Positions 43,858-58,210 are shown, counted from the stretch's first letter. The stretch is 64,000 bases of DNA from Paragonimus westermani (GCA_008508345.1 QNGE01001278.1:81348-145347); one strand, 5' to 3'. Numbers and translations are program-made. Notes: generated from the letters alone by a model not told the origin.

Positions 43858-45659
43858 GTGAGTAACTCACGTCAACTATGTTTACTTTTCTTTGAACGTT
43901 TTGAATGAAGTTGAATACCTGCACAATCAAAGTTTGCACTGAACTTGAACAACTGTAATGTATTGTGGTAGAATTTAGTACTTTTCCATTGAGCCCGGAG
44001 CTAAGCCACATTTTCAGTTTTGCTGATATTGGACAAAGACCACTTTTGTTTCAGCTAGTTTTATGTCCAACTGAATGCAGATATATTACTGAGAAGATGG
44101 TCCTCGAAAAATTGAATGGCCTACTTTCCACGTCTGTCTGAAAAGGCTATCAACATCGTATTATCATTTACAACAGCTCAATTTGTCTAATGCTCAACGA
44201 CACAAACTGCTTCCGCGAGGGGAGAACACTAATGTCGAACGAATTTTCATGGATAGAGATATATACATTTCGATGAATCTATAAATCCTGGAAACTGCTT
44301 ACCACCCATACAGTTAAGTTTGTTAAAGTTAAGTTGACAACCAACTTTTCTCTTTCCTACTGGCTTTTTTACTGTCGTCTGCCTTCGGAGTTGTATATGT
44401 GCCTTTTGTAAAACCTTGGTAATATGTATACCACCGTTAACTTCGATCGAACTATACTGTTACAATAGGCTGTGGCAACGCAATTTATAGCACCAATGAA
44501 TTGTGATATTGTCTTATGCATGTCATTTAAGTAGGTTTTTGAACGGACAACTGGGACCAAAAGGTGGATATGTACAAACAACGTGGATTATATTATCTGG
44601 TGGGGCCGCACAATTTGTTGGGCAGTCATACATCACAACCGAGGTTGTAGGCGTAGTAACTACTGGGCAAAAATCCTCAACAAAGGTCACTAGCAGCTGT
44701 CAAACATACGCTGCCTACTGATAATTTCACAAATAGGAACCGCGGCAAGAGATTTTCATTCGCTACTCTACAACGGACGTATAGCAAAATATGTGATTGG
44801 GGCAGTGAAGCAAACATATGGTTACGACCAAGACCTATACAGCAGCGGGTGTGAAGCTGTTGACGATAAGTTACACAATCACGACATACCCAGACAAGGC
44901 TAGCATGTTGTTCTGAAGCTGGAAAATGTGATTTCGTTGTGACCGCAAAAAACACTTGGACTGAGATTGTGTTTACTGCGAGACATCCGCCACACCTGTA
45001 TGAAAGTACAGAAAAACGAGCGTAAACATTATTCTGCATGGTTGCCGCGTCTTTATAATCTTGACAACACGTCACACATGGTGTATATACACATTTCCAA
45101 TGACCGCCTCCAATCTCCAATCTTCCTGGCGTTTAAACCTACTGTTTAGTTCCCATGCGTACGATTAGTGCTATACTACCGACAAACGATTGTGTGTATT
45201 GTGCACAACAACAGGGTGCTGTGTGATCAGTGTAAATGAACTGGAAAATTAGAATGAAAAAGTATTGTGGGTTGTTTCATTCTAAGTACGAAAAAGATTT
45301 TCATTTAAATATCTTTTTGCCCACAGTTACAACTCTCTTTCTTTCTGAAACCACATAGGCCCCTCAGTATTAACTACTCTGCTGTGATCAAAGAATTCAA
45401 GGAGTGAACTTTCGCTTATAAGCAATATTCATTTCTATTTTGAGCTGTTCCGGAATGGTCGGTCAGCACTTAGGTGTGACAATCATCCACTGTCTTGTTT
45501 TGTCGTAAATGGTGATAAAAACTTACTCCAGATTTACGTTTGTGTGAGTATTGGTTAATATGTCGTGGGACTTCTTTATGTTGTTCTCCTGTTTGGTTCA
45601 CGTAGCATCTTATGAATTAATCCCCATATCATTTTTGAAAATATTAAACCGACCTCCAG
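43858..45659 (+). other. Intron 3 (1.8 kb)
   Basis: Donor GTGAGT, acceptor CCTCCAG. Short ORFs only; a 147-codon open frame on the - strand (45120-44677), Cys-rich, is not recognised and has no supporting splice signals. Confidence 0.65.
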
Positions 45660-45832
45660 GTATCCAACTTGCGACAGATCAAGGAAGAATTAACCGCCAG
45701 AATAAATCGACTCACCACGGATGAAATTGATCGAAGTCATAGCGTGGGGAAGGAAAACGCTCAGCTCACGACGAAATGCAATCTGCTCTCGGGAGAACTT
45801 GATGAACTAAAAGGCAAGATGGATTTGCACAG
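45660..45832 (+). CDS. CEP83-like exon 4 (residues 172-229, split codon)
   Basis: 57 codons plus two bases. It begins VSNLRQIKEELTARI and ends KGKMDLH plus a split Arg codon. The donor GTTAGA is weak but phase 2 fits exon 5 exactly. The KEEL segment and the later ELDELK motif match the CEP83 order of heptads. Confidence 0.7.
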
Positions 45833-48800
45833 GTTAGATCAAACTATCACATGTTCACAGGTTTGAGCCCGTCTACTTTCTAGCTTTGGGCGGCCTGAAA
45901 ATATCGAGACGACGTGTAGCCTTTTGTCTCGCGTAGTCAGGAACGAATTCTAACGTATAGAATAGAGAGTTTAATTAACAAGTATGTGTCACAGGAGTCA
46001 AGCTCACAGTTTCCGCATACCGTCTTTACTAAACTATCAAAAAGTGTCATTCATGCGATATTTTCATGTTGAACCTTACGAATACTAGGAACACTGATAG
46101 TCAAAAGCAGGTGAATACTTCATGAACAAGCCACCTTGCGACCTATTCCGGCCATCATCAACACCTGGTGAAAGAGACGCTGAACCAGACTTCACAGTAC
46201 CTGACTCACTTATCGTAAACTGTGTGTTTTCATTGCCTCAGTTAACCACTGAGGTGTCGGAGACTTCTGAGAAACAATCTGATAGGACTTTTGTTTGGCT
46301 CACTAGATAGTCCGCTCAGTACGCGTCAAATGACAACACAAACGATGGTAGATTATCAAAAACTGGTGTATGTTTTACGCGCGGATTGATGAAGTCTGCA
46401 ATCCACAGATCAAGGACAACAATACACAAATGCCGTGTGCCATACCATGCCGTGTACCTTAAAGCTGCCAGTCGGGTGGTTTTGGAAAAACAAAACTGAG
46501 GAATATTAGCGAATACCTTACACTTTTCGTGTTCTTCACAAACGCTCTGTCACCAATATTACAAGCTGATGCAAACACCTCCTATGTAGGTGAAATGATC
46601 AACAGTCTTAAGCGGTCTGCCTACAGTGGCGCGAATTAATTTGGGGTTAACCTATTCTCGTAGCTTTGAAAAAGCATTCTGTCAGGGAAGTGTCCAATTC
46701 CCCGAAAATATTGTGTGCCAAAAACTAACAAAGTACACTTGTGTGTGACCTTCATAGTTGGCACGGTCATGCGCCACTTCGTCCTTCAATCTTTGTGCCA
46801 AATCTCTGGCATCCTACCTACGCACCTAAACGTTCACATGCCGACATCCGGCCTATATGCATCACTGTACCATTCGGCTCATCATCTGGTCCGCCTTTGA
46901 GTTGGTCTTCCTATTGTGACCGTGTTGTATTCGGATTGAATGACATAAGGTAACTCTGTCCAGAGGCCAGTCTTCCCTCTGTGCTCATGCGTTGGCCTCG
47001 GGTGGTTGGATTGTTCTGGAGGTTTGGAACTAGTGTATATTCCGTAGTCCTTTGTTCGTTACCGTTGGCTGTCATTCCGCTATACGTCGTTCCTCTGACC
47101 GTTATGCCGTTATCTGTTTACGTGCTCGTAAGACGTTCAACCAGTTGCAACACATAGGTACATGCCATGCAAGCCAAACGTATCAGTTATTCGTTTGCAC
47201 ATGGACTAAATGAAGAAACCTCTTCCGCATAATTACTGTTGGTCAGTTTGTTACGTGGTAAAGGCTCCATCCGAGATCCTCAGAACCTCCGACTGTACAA
47301 CCGTTCTTTTCGGCTAGAATAAAAGGTCCAGACACAAACACAGCATGCTGTCATTTGGCCGATCCAGTTCCTGCCAAAATCAAGCGTTTCTGCCTTTCGG
47401 TTCGTGTGAACTTCGTTGTTGGTTATAGCGTTGACGCATGATAGTACAGCGTCAGTCACGTTTGGAGCTTCACTGTTGCTCATAAATGAAGCCAAACATC
47501 ACCGCTTAACAGGATGCGCGTGATGGAACTCATCTGATAATGTTAAGTTCTAATCCCGACCAGGTGAGTGACAAGATGCAGAACGTGCAAAGGGGATAGT
47601 CCAATACAGTTTGTTCCCAGACAATTTTCGATGGCTGGAGTGATTCATTAATAGTATCAGTAAACAGACGTACATACTCTATAGTCATCAAATTTCATCA
47701 CCCATTCTGTGAAACCGTTCAACCGCAGACGCTTTAGATGTCAAAGTGAAATATAGACATTTCATCTAGACAAAAAACATAGTTATCAAGTATTTTAAGT
47801 TCCAAAGCCCAGACTAAAAGGATTTGAGGTAAACGGATTGAAATCGTAAGTTTGCACATTACCTATTATGAAGCCGTCCAAATGAAGACTTTACAAACTA
47901 TGTAACTCTAGTAAGCTCTGCAAACATACAAACACATGCAAATTAGGGTTGTTAACAACACAAAATTGTCCGCTGTGTATCACCAACTGTAAATCCGATG
48001 ACGGGGTATTGGATTTGGTATCAAGCATTCTATAACGTAAATGCATGTACACCTGAACATTGAACAAGCGTGCGAATTACCGCGATACAGCTAATGTCCT
48101 TCGACTCTCATCAAAATAGCACTAATGATTTGCTATCAAACAACCATGAAAAAGGAAACACTACATGAATAGAAAATAATATGAATGACGGAATACTGAA
48201 AATAGTGCAGACAATAGGCAACCTTTCTATCAATCCATCCTTCTTTCACAATGTTTTTATTTCCCATTCTCTCCTCCAAGTGGATCTCTCTGTTCTGCTG
48301 CACTCCCACTTTATTCCTCATTCTTTCATCTGTCAATTCGTCGCCCCGAAAAGTGCCAATTTTTTCCTAATACCCACCCGTTAAGTGTAAACTATCTCAC
48401 AGAACTGGTTCTCGCGTTGAACGTGTATTCATGAATCTTATCATTCTCGTCCATGATCTCATCCCTCCTCAAAAAGTTTACTCTTATTCACTTTCTTTTC
48501 AAACCACCAATTCATTTATGGTTACGGTAGTTTGAACTCTTTTCAGTGTAATTTCCAGCTGGCTGTTCTTTCGGGAAAATTCTCAAATACCTTTCATTTA
48601 GCTAACTTTGGAAGAAAGCAATGGGTTCGATTTTTTTACAGGACAACGCGGCTAATCGTTTACGTAGACCACTTTGGTCGTGTCCGGTGTGAAGTACTTC
48701 ACACGATCGTCTCAAAAAAGAAGGCCTGAGTTCAGATGCTGGTTTCGGAAATGACCAGCCGTGCCAGAGTGTTCTGACGACAGCAAAGCTAGGGTCTAAC

Positions 48801-49017
48801 GCTAATTTTAGAAAGTGTCACTTAAAAACTTCACCTGAATGCGAAAGATCTGATCAAATTCAGGTGGTATGCAATCCATTTCAGCAGAATTCTACCTATT
48901 CACCAGGAACCACTTTACTTGAAGGTAACATATGTAACATATATGTATACACACAATAACCATAAGCCTAATATGTTTAAAAAAACCCTTCGAAGTGTTG
49001 TTGTATTCTTATTTCAG
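45833..49017 (+). other. Intron 4 (3.2 kb)
   Basis: Donor GTTAGA, acceptor TTATTTCAG. No gene or domain recognised in it. Confidence 0.6.
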
Positions 49018-49120
49018 AGAGAAACTGATTCAGGATAATAAGTGTCTACGCAAAAGTAACTCGGAGCTAAAAGTGCTAAATCAAGAGCTCGAGGCCGAAC
49101 GTGATAGCTTAAGGAAACAA
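49018..49120 (+). CDS. CEP83-like exon 5 (residues 229-263)
   Basis: One base completing the Arg codon plus 34 codons (EKLIQDNKCLRK... to SLRKQ), then a strong donor GTAAGT, phase 0. Too short to stand alone; the matching phase and continued coiled coil support it. Confidence 0.7.
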
Positions 49121-52100
49121 GTAAGTGAAAACTCTAAATGCAGTTGATCCAGAATCATTTTAGTCAATTCTAAAACTTACCATTAGGTGTGTTTTTGTCG
49201 TGGTGTCCAGCAGTTAATACTCATTCTATTTGGTTTAAAAGTTTGCTGTTTGAAAGCAGTCCACTTTCATTCTCGCACATGTTATCAAGACCTTTCATTC
49301 GTAATCTTGTTATACTGTTGTCGATTTAAGCACTTCAAAATTGTTACTTGCCATTTCATCACAAGGTTGCTGTAGATAGGTAAAAATGGACGTTGTGTAG
49401 ACTACGTTGACTGTGGCAACGCGCAATTTGTCTGCTGGCTGTCTAGCTAAACAAATGTAGTTCAAATGATGAACTACTTATTTCTTAGTTCGTCAATTTG
49501 CAGCTACCACGACATGACTAGGTTGTACAAGTCACAGCAAAAGTGACGTGGAATACTCTGGAGGAGAAATGTCAAAAAGATCAGTGTTATGGATGCCAGT
49601 ACATCACTGACTGTTACCAGTTCGAAAGATATCTCTTAGTCGAAGCTTTAGAAATGCGGCCAGAGTATGAGATTCACAACTCCGGTATATGAATCGAATT
49701 GAACTGCAGTCCATGAGGCGACAATTCTGGATTAGGTAATGAGGCGCCTCACATAGCACAGCCTCGGAAACCTCAGGTTATTTAGATTGAAGAGTAATGG
49801 TTTACTTCGCAGCACCACTTTTGAAGGTTGCGAATATACAAACACTGTGTCTGAGAGGCTCTTGAGACCAGGGATAGTTGGTTGCGTAAATAGGCCAATA
49901 CTGTAACCCACTTCACATTCGTTAACATAAAGTACTCATTTGCATTCAGGTACTGTCTTCGTCTTTTTTCTGTCAACCAGTTGACAACTCTTCCGATTCC
50001 AGACACCTGTTCATGGATTCTTATAAGCAACACGAGTAGGTAGTTCATTTCTGTCTCATGCGATTCTTTGGAGGATTCTTAAGTGTATGCATTTTGACTA
50101 CTACTGTAACATAGATGCAGTGACACTTAAATTTAGTCAACAATAGAGTGGAAAGGACAAATTTAAAGCTAGCTGTTTGCCAAATGTAGTGCGCTACATG
50201 GTTAACAACACTGAACGATTGGCGAATCCTTCGACGACATTAGCAAACGTTAATAACTCCACTCATCAATTAGAAATTGCTTGTGCGATAGGTTGATATG
50301 GAGAAAGGAAAATACCTTGAAGTCTCTCAAAATAAAAGAACTGTTCATGGTACAAGAGGATTATCACATTCAAGACTCACGCATTCATACAGAGTTCTGT
50401 CCTTCATAGTAAAGCAAGCGCCAGAAGGTAGCAACAGTCAATGTCGGATTCCCCGCATAAATGTATCATAAGTTTTCAGAGAACTTGGAGATGTCAGGAG
50501 GCATATATCAGTGACTACGCAGGTGGGCAGTCCCAATCAAATAATCGCATTGTAAGAGGAATGAAACACAATAGCACGAAAAGTGATGCACACAGGTGAG
50601 TGATAAACAGAGTCCACATCACAGCCCGTGGTATGGAAGATCGATTGTATGGCGGCATTATGAGCGTTGATACCGTACTTCACAACCCTGTCCGTTCGTG
50701 CACATTTGCTCCGGTAGTCATTCACTTGATTGACGTCCATTAAAACAGCAGCACCTTTACGAACCGCGATAACGCCCGGTTGATACTCGCAGCTCCTCGA
50801 AGACTGTGTGGTCCAGATTGCACACCTTTTTCGCCGGGTCCTTGGCCACGCGGTCATGCCGAGCACATCGCACATCGTGGGTGATCCAGCACGATTGGAG
50901 AATATGAGCGAAGCTTTCTGTTTGACAGCAACTGCGGCGACGGAGAAGTGAGTGGCCACTTCGGCGACCTCGAGGACTTTGGACCGCAGTCTGGCGAAAA
51001 CGACATCGGAGCTGGATGGTACGAATAAAGATCCTAGGGATAATGTGGTCTGAATTTAGCGGCCGACGATTGCAGAGTGGAGAGCAAGAAACTTCTTGAA
51101 GACCATGGCCATCAAGCTTATCCATCCACACCGCATGGTCCTCCTCCTCGTTCGCCAATATCACACCCTGAACGCGTACAGGGACATTCACATCCCCTTT
51201 AATAGGGCCAACCGAATAATCTTTGTCCGCATTTCTCAGAACTAGGCATTGACTGGAGAGCAGTCTCTCCACCAGTGATTTGCGCGGGATAAAAATGGTG
51301 GTGGATGAACTTGGAATCCGCAGAGCGCCGGGGCGAAGTAAACGTGGATGTAGCCGGTTGGCGTGCCGTTAGGAAGGTGAAATCACTGCGGAACAAAGGA
51401 GCACATTTTACTGTCCATAGTGTTACACATGCCATAATGGACTTGGCTAAAGACTGACGAGTGGCACGTTTTGGCGATCCGATGCTGTTGCAGAAGGTAG
51501 AGGCGCCGACGCGGCTTTAAGGGCGCTTCGGTTGTTTCACACAGAATCGTACAAAGTAGCGGTCGGTAATTGGTGAATACTTTGTTCTCCCAGATGAACG
51601 ATATATCAAGCTAGGTCACCATGTCAGAGGAGTTTAATGGGTGCATAATGTGCAGGCCGAACTGAATAGACTCATCAGCGACAGTAGTCATGCTGTGTTC
51701 ATAGTTATCATAAGCGACTATGAGTTTAAGCTCGCAAGTGTTGAACTTCAGTCTGAATAGCTCCAGAACACTAGCGGCGACTGTGATCTTCTCGGAGAGG
51801 CGCATCCGATTCTCGGCCAGGAGGATCAGATCGTCGGTATACGCGAAACCGCTGTTCGGAGTGACATGGAACTGGTGGAGCCTTCGAGTGTGGTGGAAGG
51901 GTTTCGATAATAGTCAGTAATGCCGTGTTTAAGAGGCGGGGGATGCCGTAAGCTTGAATTGATCTGATAATAAAATCCTGGGAAAGACTCGAACGCCTTG
52001 TACATGCCAATAAAAGCCACACACACATAGGCTAGAAAACGTGGTGCACGAGTTCCGGAGCAGTGAGTGGAGTAGTGAGGTCGCCTTGAGACAACCATCG

Positions 52101-55100
52101 TGATGTAGAAATGCAAACTGAAGAGCGGGCAGTTGCAAACGGGTATTCCAACGATCAGTCAGTATCTTGTGAAAGCAATGTACCAGGTTTGAAGTTACGG
52201 CGATATGTTTCAGTCCGTTGGTAGAAAAAGGGTTGTTCATTTTCGAAACAAGCGTGATGCGAGAGTGACACAGACGACTAGGGCAATCTTCAGTTAGCAG
52301 GAAGAAGTTGAAGTGTTCGGTCAAAACATCGGCTTTCATATGTTTCAAATGTTTGGTCAACAGTTTGTCCAAACCTGGAACGCTTTCTAGCAATTCGAAG
52401 ATTTCTTCTCCACTGATCGGGTCGATCAGGGATCGGTCCGTAGGTAGAATTGTACGTGATAGTCGCTAATCAGTGTGCGAATGAGCCGATAATACCTCGG
52501 ACCAGTACTTGTTGGAATTACTTGGGGGCCACGGTTCGTTTTTTAGGCAGTCCTCCAGTTTTCAAAAAAGACTTCGAAAACAACATTCCTCTTTCGCTGG
52601 TGATAAAAGGTTTGGATCACAGCGTTGTTAGCTTTCCGTATCTGCTTCCAGTTTGTGTATGTTCCCGCAGCGACAAGGGGTCACCGTTACGCAACCAGTC
52701 GCCAGACGCACGAGGAAGCTTGTACGGCGCGCATCTTAAGCAGTGACTTTGCCTCTACCATTGTGAAAATGTTTGCATGAAGGACGTGGGTTACTGCTGT
52801 TTATCATGGGCTTTGTGTTGCCTTGATCAAGTGGGACGACTGAACGGCGTTTACAAAAGGATGATTGTAAGGCTCTTCGAGAAACGGTGTTCAAAGTGAG
52901 GCATGCATTTCACTGTATTCTCTGACTAGCAGGTTCATTAGTACACCATGTGATCAGTGCACACTAAAGTTATCGCGACAGTAAGACCGGCCTGGTACAA
53001 GAAACTGATCCGTCCTAATGCGCCGTTGTTGCTTGTGTGCACTTTGTTCCTCTCATGGAATTTCTTTATCAGTAATTTGTTAATTTGGGATGGGCGGCTG
53101 ATACAGTATGTGCACAAAAGACCACAGATGTCAACAAACTAGTTACGACTGTTGAACGGTAAGCTGCAGGATGGAGGTCAAACCATGACTTGACAAACAT
53201 TTTATTAAAAAGTTTTGCTTTGCTTCCGAAATGGCTTTACTTAAGTACGGCTTCATAGTTACGTGTAAGATCAACCCTACAGAAAGCAGTGTCAAAATTT
53301 TAAGAAGAATCTGTGCGATATACATTCTAGGATGAATTACTAGGCCGGGCCACTCGGTTTTTGGGCGCATCCCACTACCCTGACATATTACGCCTGCACT
53401 GAGAACGTGTATCAATATTCGTGATTATAGGCCTGTACGGCGTTGCTGTGTCTCTGGGTAATAGCCACCTTCCGCAACAATAGGGTGATTGGAGTTGATT
53501 CAACCGCTGACGAAAACGGCAGTTTGGTAGGTGACATTTAGGATTCCTCAACTAAGTCCACACACCGGCTTAAACGGTTCTCGTGGTCTGTTGTGTGTTG
53601 GAGATCGGACTGTACAAGACGGTACAATCCAACTTCGGTAAAGTGAGTCAGAAATTCTGCAGAAGCGCACACCAAACCGTTTGAAAAACAACACAGTTGC
53701 ACATAGATTTTTGGAAGCTGGTATCTGAGGCAACCATGTGGTAGAGAGCACACACTGTTCCCAAGGCACTTGATAGCAAGTCCTTCTTTCACATGACCAG
53801 CGGTACCCATCTCATACCTATGGCTTTAATACTGGTGCTCAAGGACCAAAGCCTTCTTCACTACACAATAGATTTGGCGGACAAATTCAGCTTAATAATG
53901 ACCAATGGTGGGTTGTCGAAACACTCACTGACTTCCAAAATACCCGTTCACGTGACTCAATACCGATCAAGTGGGTGGTGCGGATGGTGGTAACGACCCG
54001 ATGGAACCATTACTCGGGAGTAGACAAGGAGCGAGAACACTTAGTCATATGACCGTATAAACCATGCTCTGAAGGACCGTTTGATTGCGCGATAGAATTA
54101 CTGGGAGCATGTTTTTCTTTCCAGCGTTCTTTCGTCACATACGTGCTAATCGTTTCGGTCCTAGAATTTCGACACTTCTGGAGACGTTAATAGCCTGTAA
54201 TCAGTGCAGTCCTGTAGTCTCCTGCGTTTTTGAAAAATATCTCGACGCGGGTCATAAGATGAAGAACAGGAGGAAGCGCAGTAGTCACTTAAAGGCACGG
54301 ATTGCGGACGGACCCAACTGACGCCTTGGTAAAACAGAAAGCCTCAAGCGCGTCCGTGCAGAATCTGAGGACAGTGTGCAACGTCCGCGCACATTTCAAT
54401 ACATAATGCAGCCGAATATATAAGCGTATTTTGTGTAACTGTAAATGATCCAAATGTAATGTTTTGCATTTTGCAGTTCACGTACTTCAAAGTCGTCAGC
54501 TGGTCTATTTGCCACACTGGCATGCTACACATCAGGCAAGTGGGTTCTGCAGTCAGCTGATTTCCGACTTGCTACACGGGTGAGCATGTGCACACAGGAG
54601 TTAGTAGGGTAGTAATGACGATGTGAAATTTCGAACTGGTGACCCGACTGTAAGCCACGTGAAGGTCAAATGCGACCTGGGCAGTTGACCGTCGTTTTGA
54701 CCTTAAACAAGCTAGCCTGTCAGTACTGATAGCCTCATTCGGTGGCCGAAACCACTTTTACCACTGTGATGGGGACGGATGATGGTTAACCAAACGACAA
54801 CAGCAGGTCATTCCAAAGGAATCAGACTGGGTACAGGTCAGCAAGCGGACCTGATTATCGTTTATTTTGAGTGTAGAAAAGTCACGGGTGAAACCACACG
54901 GATGTCTACCGTTAGTTACTCGGGTAAGCAATTGGTTACCCATATGGCATCCTCATGTTTCCGTTCGATCCACTCTTCGTAATCGTTACCCCTGTAACAT
55001 TGATTTTATCCATTAAACACGGCTGTCGGAAGCAACTGTATAACTTGGTTGGTCCAATCTTTATGCAGCCATTGACCCAATCCTGGTTAAATTTCCAGTC

Positions 55101-55395
55101 ATTTAGCCATAACCCTGTACGCAGACAATTGCTCTCCAAGTTAAAATATCACTCTGACGGAGCCGATATCGTCCTATTGATTGCCATGATTGCAGTTCTG
55201 TGTAGCTGTTTTGCCGAGAAGTATGGAGTTTTTCCCGAATAGCTGTAATGGGACTATGATCACGCAATTGCTCTGAATTTTCCCATTAGAGCATAAAATG
55301 GACAGGTAGCGAAGGAAGTTAGTAATTGTGGGCAATATAAACTTCATAGATTTTGGGTGAACGAAAATCATGTCTCTTTGCTTATTTCAAACCAG
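49121..55395 (+). other. Intron 5 (6.3 kb)
   Basis: Donor GTAAGT, acceptor TTTCAAACCAG. It houses the antisense R2-clade fossil (50570-52560). The rest, including 52747-55395, shows only short unrecognised ORFs. Confidence 0.6.
50570..52560 (-). pseudogene. R2-clade non-LTR retrotransposon fossil
   Basis: Read on the - strand in drifting frames: PISGEEIFELL and KLLTKHLKHM (pre-RT), CHSRITLVSKMNNP, HIAVTSNLVHCFHKIL (RT motif 2), LQFAFLHHDGCLKATSLL (R2-type motif 2a), KAFESF (RT motif A), YTDDLILLAENRMRLSEK (motif C, YADD changed to YTDD, near 51840), a KLDGHGLQEV thumb block, then TESFAHILQSCWITHDVRCA (the R2 zinc knuckle) and a restriction-like endonuclease remnant whose PD motif reads QPGVIAVRKG with KYG further on. 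Order and motifs are those of R2-clade elements, which end in a PD-(D/E)XK endonuclease. Many stops; inactive. The N-terminal zinc-finger/Myb region is not visible. Confidence 0.8.
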
Positions 55396-55615
55396 CTGCA
55401 GTTGCTCAAATCTGAGTTCGAAGCAATACGCGTTGAGCTGGTAACCGAACGACAACGTGCGTTCGATGCTGTACGCGCTTCATCTGAGGCCGAGAATCGT
55501 CTATCGTGCTTAACCCAGAAGACACGATTAGAACTATCCAATTTACGTTTGGAGGCACAACAGCAACGCTCGGAAATTGAAGCACAGCGCGATCAATTTG
55601 CTGGAAAATGTCAAG
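55396..55615 (+). CDS. CEP83-like exon 6 (residues 264-337, split codon)
   Basis: 73 codons plus one base. It begins LQLLKSEFEAIRVEL and ends FAGKCQ plus a G that with AT of exon 7 gives Asp. The donor GTCGGT is weak, but the phase and the exon 7 acceptor agree. The segment TRLELSNLRLEAQQQRSEIE resembles [20 protein letters not shown] of human CEP83 (recalled). Confidence 0.7.
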
Positions 55616-57524
55616 GTCGGTTGACATGATCCACGGTTCATGTATTTATAATTTTGAAATTTTACTAAAAGGTGTTTTCAAATTTCCAACAGTGGACTTG
55701 CGACCGATCATACTGATTAGTCAAACCAGATAGCAAAACTTTTTTAATCCTTCTCGTTCATCGGTTATCATTTTCAACCTTGAGGATACCGGGAAATGGA
55801 CAGAAAAGCGCACATTTGGGCCACGTACATCCAACTTCTGAAATGATCTTTTCAACAGTCTGATTTATAGTCTGTTTAAATTCACAAAAGTGACAGGGAA
55901 TCAAAGGGAAGGATAAAAACTGTACGGGGTTTTTAGGTTACGATTCTTTCGCGGTCGACTCACAACAGTTAACGTCTTTCGAAGTTACTAATACCAGCTA
56001 GTTACTGTAACTTTTCGCCATTAACGGCGACAGGAAAACAAATTCATTGGTCCGTTTTCTGCTGTCTTGTGGAGTATGCTGAGCATATTCCATTTTTATT
56101 GTACGTATATAAGTTATTACTCGACAACACATACTTCGAGTCGTCTGAGTGTACCGGAAGTCATAATTTATATGGTTTATTTGCCAGCATGGAAATTACC
56201 GTGCACTTAGTTGTTTGTTATATATATTTGTTAATATGTACCAGTCAGATCAGATCAGTACTGAACCAGGTGAACTTTCATTCGTTTGCATATTTAAATC
56301 TACAGCTAATGAAACACAGTTAGCTCGGTGGACTGAACTCACGTACAGATTAGAGAAATAATAATGTCCCTTAATAGTGAAGTGCGTGGCCAACGCCATT
56401 ATTGGTAGAAAAGAACTGCCAATTAAGACCCGATTAAATTAATGATAGGAATGATGGGCCTGTGAAGAAGGTAATTTAAACATAGAACAGTCCAATAGTA
56501 CCAAGATGACATGCATGCAAACAGCTGCTTACATTTGTGCATCCACCTTGCAAATGAGCTTCCAGTCTTAAAGTACACGGCGTACCCCCCCCTTTCAAAA
56601 CACAGAGGCGTCCAGCTGTCAACTTGTTGGGTCTGCCGCCGCTGTTTGCGGGGCATGTATTAACCAAATCAAGGTGACTATTCGAGTGTCGTTCAGCGTA
56701 AAAGCAGATAGTTTATACTCGAAAGCGACTCAACTGGCAAACCTTCACATGCACTAGAAGATGCAATGCCAACCGAGAATTCTGAATGTCTGACCGTAGT
56801 TGGAATAAGCTAAATGAGTCGACCTTGTGGCCTGTTATCGTGAGGTGTCTGACAATAGATAATGGGCGATTTCTAGCCCCCGGTTCACCGGTTTGAGTTT
56901 ATTGTGTCATTATTTGTGGCAGGTGTTGCCACTAGACTCAGTCTATGTAAACATCACTACAATTGCAAGTTATCTAGTACGCATCGTCAGAAAGGAAATA
57001 GTTTGATAAACTTCGATCGCGGATATTCTGAATTAGCCATCTGGCAATCCGATCTTGGAATAACGTCGCAGTATGGTAAAGGACAGACATCACATTGCGC
57101 TTAATATCCGCTTTGAATTTCCGAGATAAAATCACGTCCTTTTGTACGGCTTATTGCAATTTTTCTCATTCATTACGAATTTTTCAGGATACCCATTCGT
57201 CAGTAACGTTTTTCGTATATCGTGTTCTTCTTACAACTTATGAGAGGTAAAACCACACACAGTGAACTGTGAATCGAAGGCTTGATCAAACCATCTCCGT
57301 GTGCTATATGGACAAGGAAGGTAGGATGGATAAAATGATATAATTTGACATCTTCATTTCTAAATAAGGCTAAATTCCTTTTGGATTTGGTTGTGTGAAA
57401 CAAGGGTAACTTTTAGCTATTAGTGCTAAGAAAGTTGAAAACAAATCGTTGATCAAAGTCAGTGAGAAATTTAACACTTAAACACAGTTTGTAGGGAAGT
57501 TAGAAAGCAAATCGATGATCAGTA

Positions 57525-58210
57525 TTAGCAAAAACAAAAATTATCGACAAAAATTATTTCCGCTAATACGGTTTTGGCGGTGTCACGTTGGATTCGCTTC
57601 TTAATCCTATCTAAGAGGTCATCAGCTAATACTGAGCCTAACTTACTACACACAGCCAGGCCATCTATGTGCTCGTGAACATGCCTAAACTTTAATGCGG
57701 GGTTTTCTGCACACGGTGAAATGAGGTTCTTAAGACACACTAATAGTATACCTACATCACAACTCTAGCTAAGATAACCCCACACAAAATAGACCCGTCT
57801 CACAAATATAAATATTTGTAAGATAGAAATTACAATCTGTAGAATACTGAATTTGTGAACTTATCGACAAGCCCTTCAATGTCATTGCTAATTCGGCAAG
57901 AACTTTTAAGTAACGGGGAATAAGATTTTTCAAGGTGGTCCTATTAGGCACCGAGCAACTTCCTGATACACCACAGAGTTCACAGACAAACTTGACTGCA
58001 TAGTTGCTCCATTTTTGTGTATTTTTACTACATCTCTCATTCTTGATACCTCTGGATTGGTTGACTTCACGCGCGTATTCTGTCTGTACAGCAACAGCAA
58101 CGTGTGCAGTTGTCCTCTAGACATCTTTTCTAATGCTAGGCTATTTTCAGTTGTTTCGTCCACCGCAAGATTTTGCCAGTGTCTCAAAATGGTGCTTATT
58201 TGTCTCATAC
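57525..58210 (-). pseudogene. Penelope-like element RT fossil
   Basis: On the - strand, a KIHKNGATMQSSLSVNSVVY segment corresponds to the PKIHK..PLRPIVS.I.S.TY motif of Penelope-like RTs, followed by EVARCL. Further on comes HIDGLAVCSKLGSVLAD, the counterpart of QIDGLAMGSPLGPVLAD. The segment between them, expected to hold the SFDVVSLFT motif, is decayed. There are several frames and stops. Classified by these two motif blocks, in the right order. Confidence 0.55.

Noticed and set aside
44677..45120. 147-codon Cys-rich open frame on the - strand in intron 3
   Set aside because: A faint similarity to a segment near 42850 suggested an integrase relic, but no HHCC or DDE motif could be followed.
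50757..51272. 171-codon open frame on the - strand as a host gene
   Set aside because: Its C-terminal half is the R2-type zinc-knuckle region and belongs to the R2-clade fossil.
54600..54760. tRNA-like or SINE sequence around TTTCGAACTGG
   Set aside because: Only a weak B-box-like match; no A-box at proper spacing and no foldable cloverleaf.
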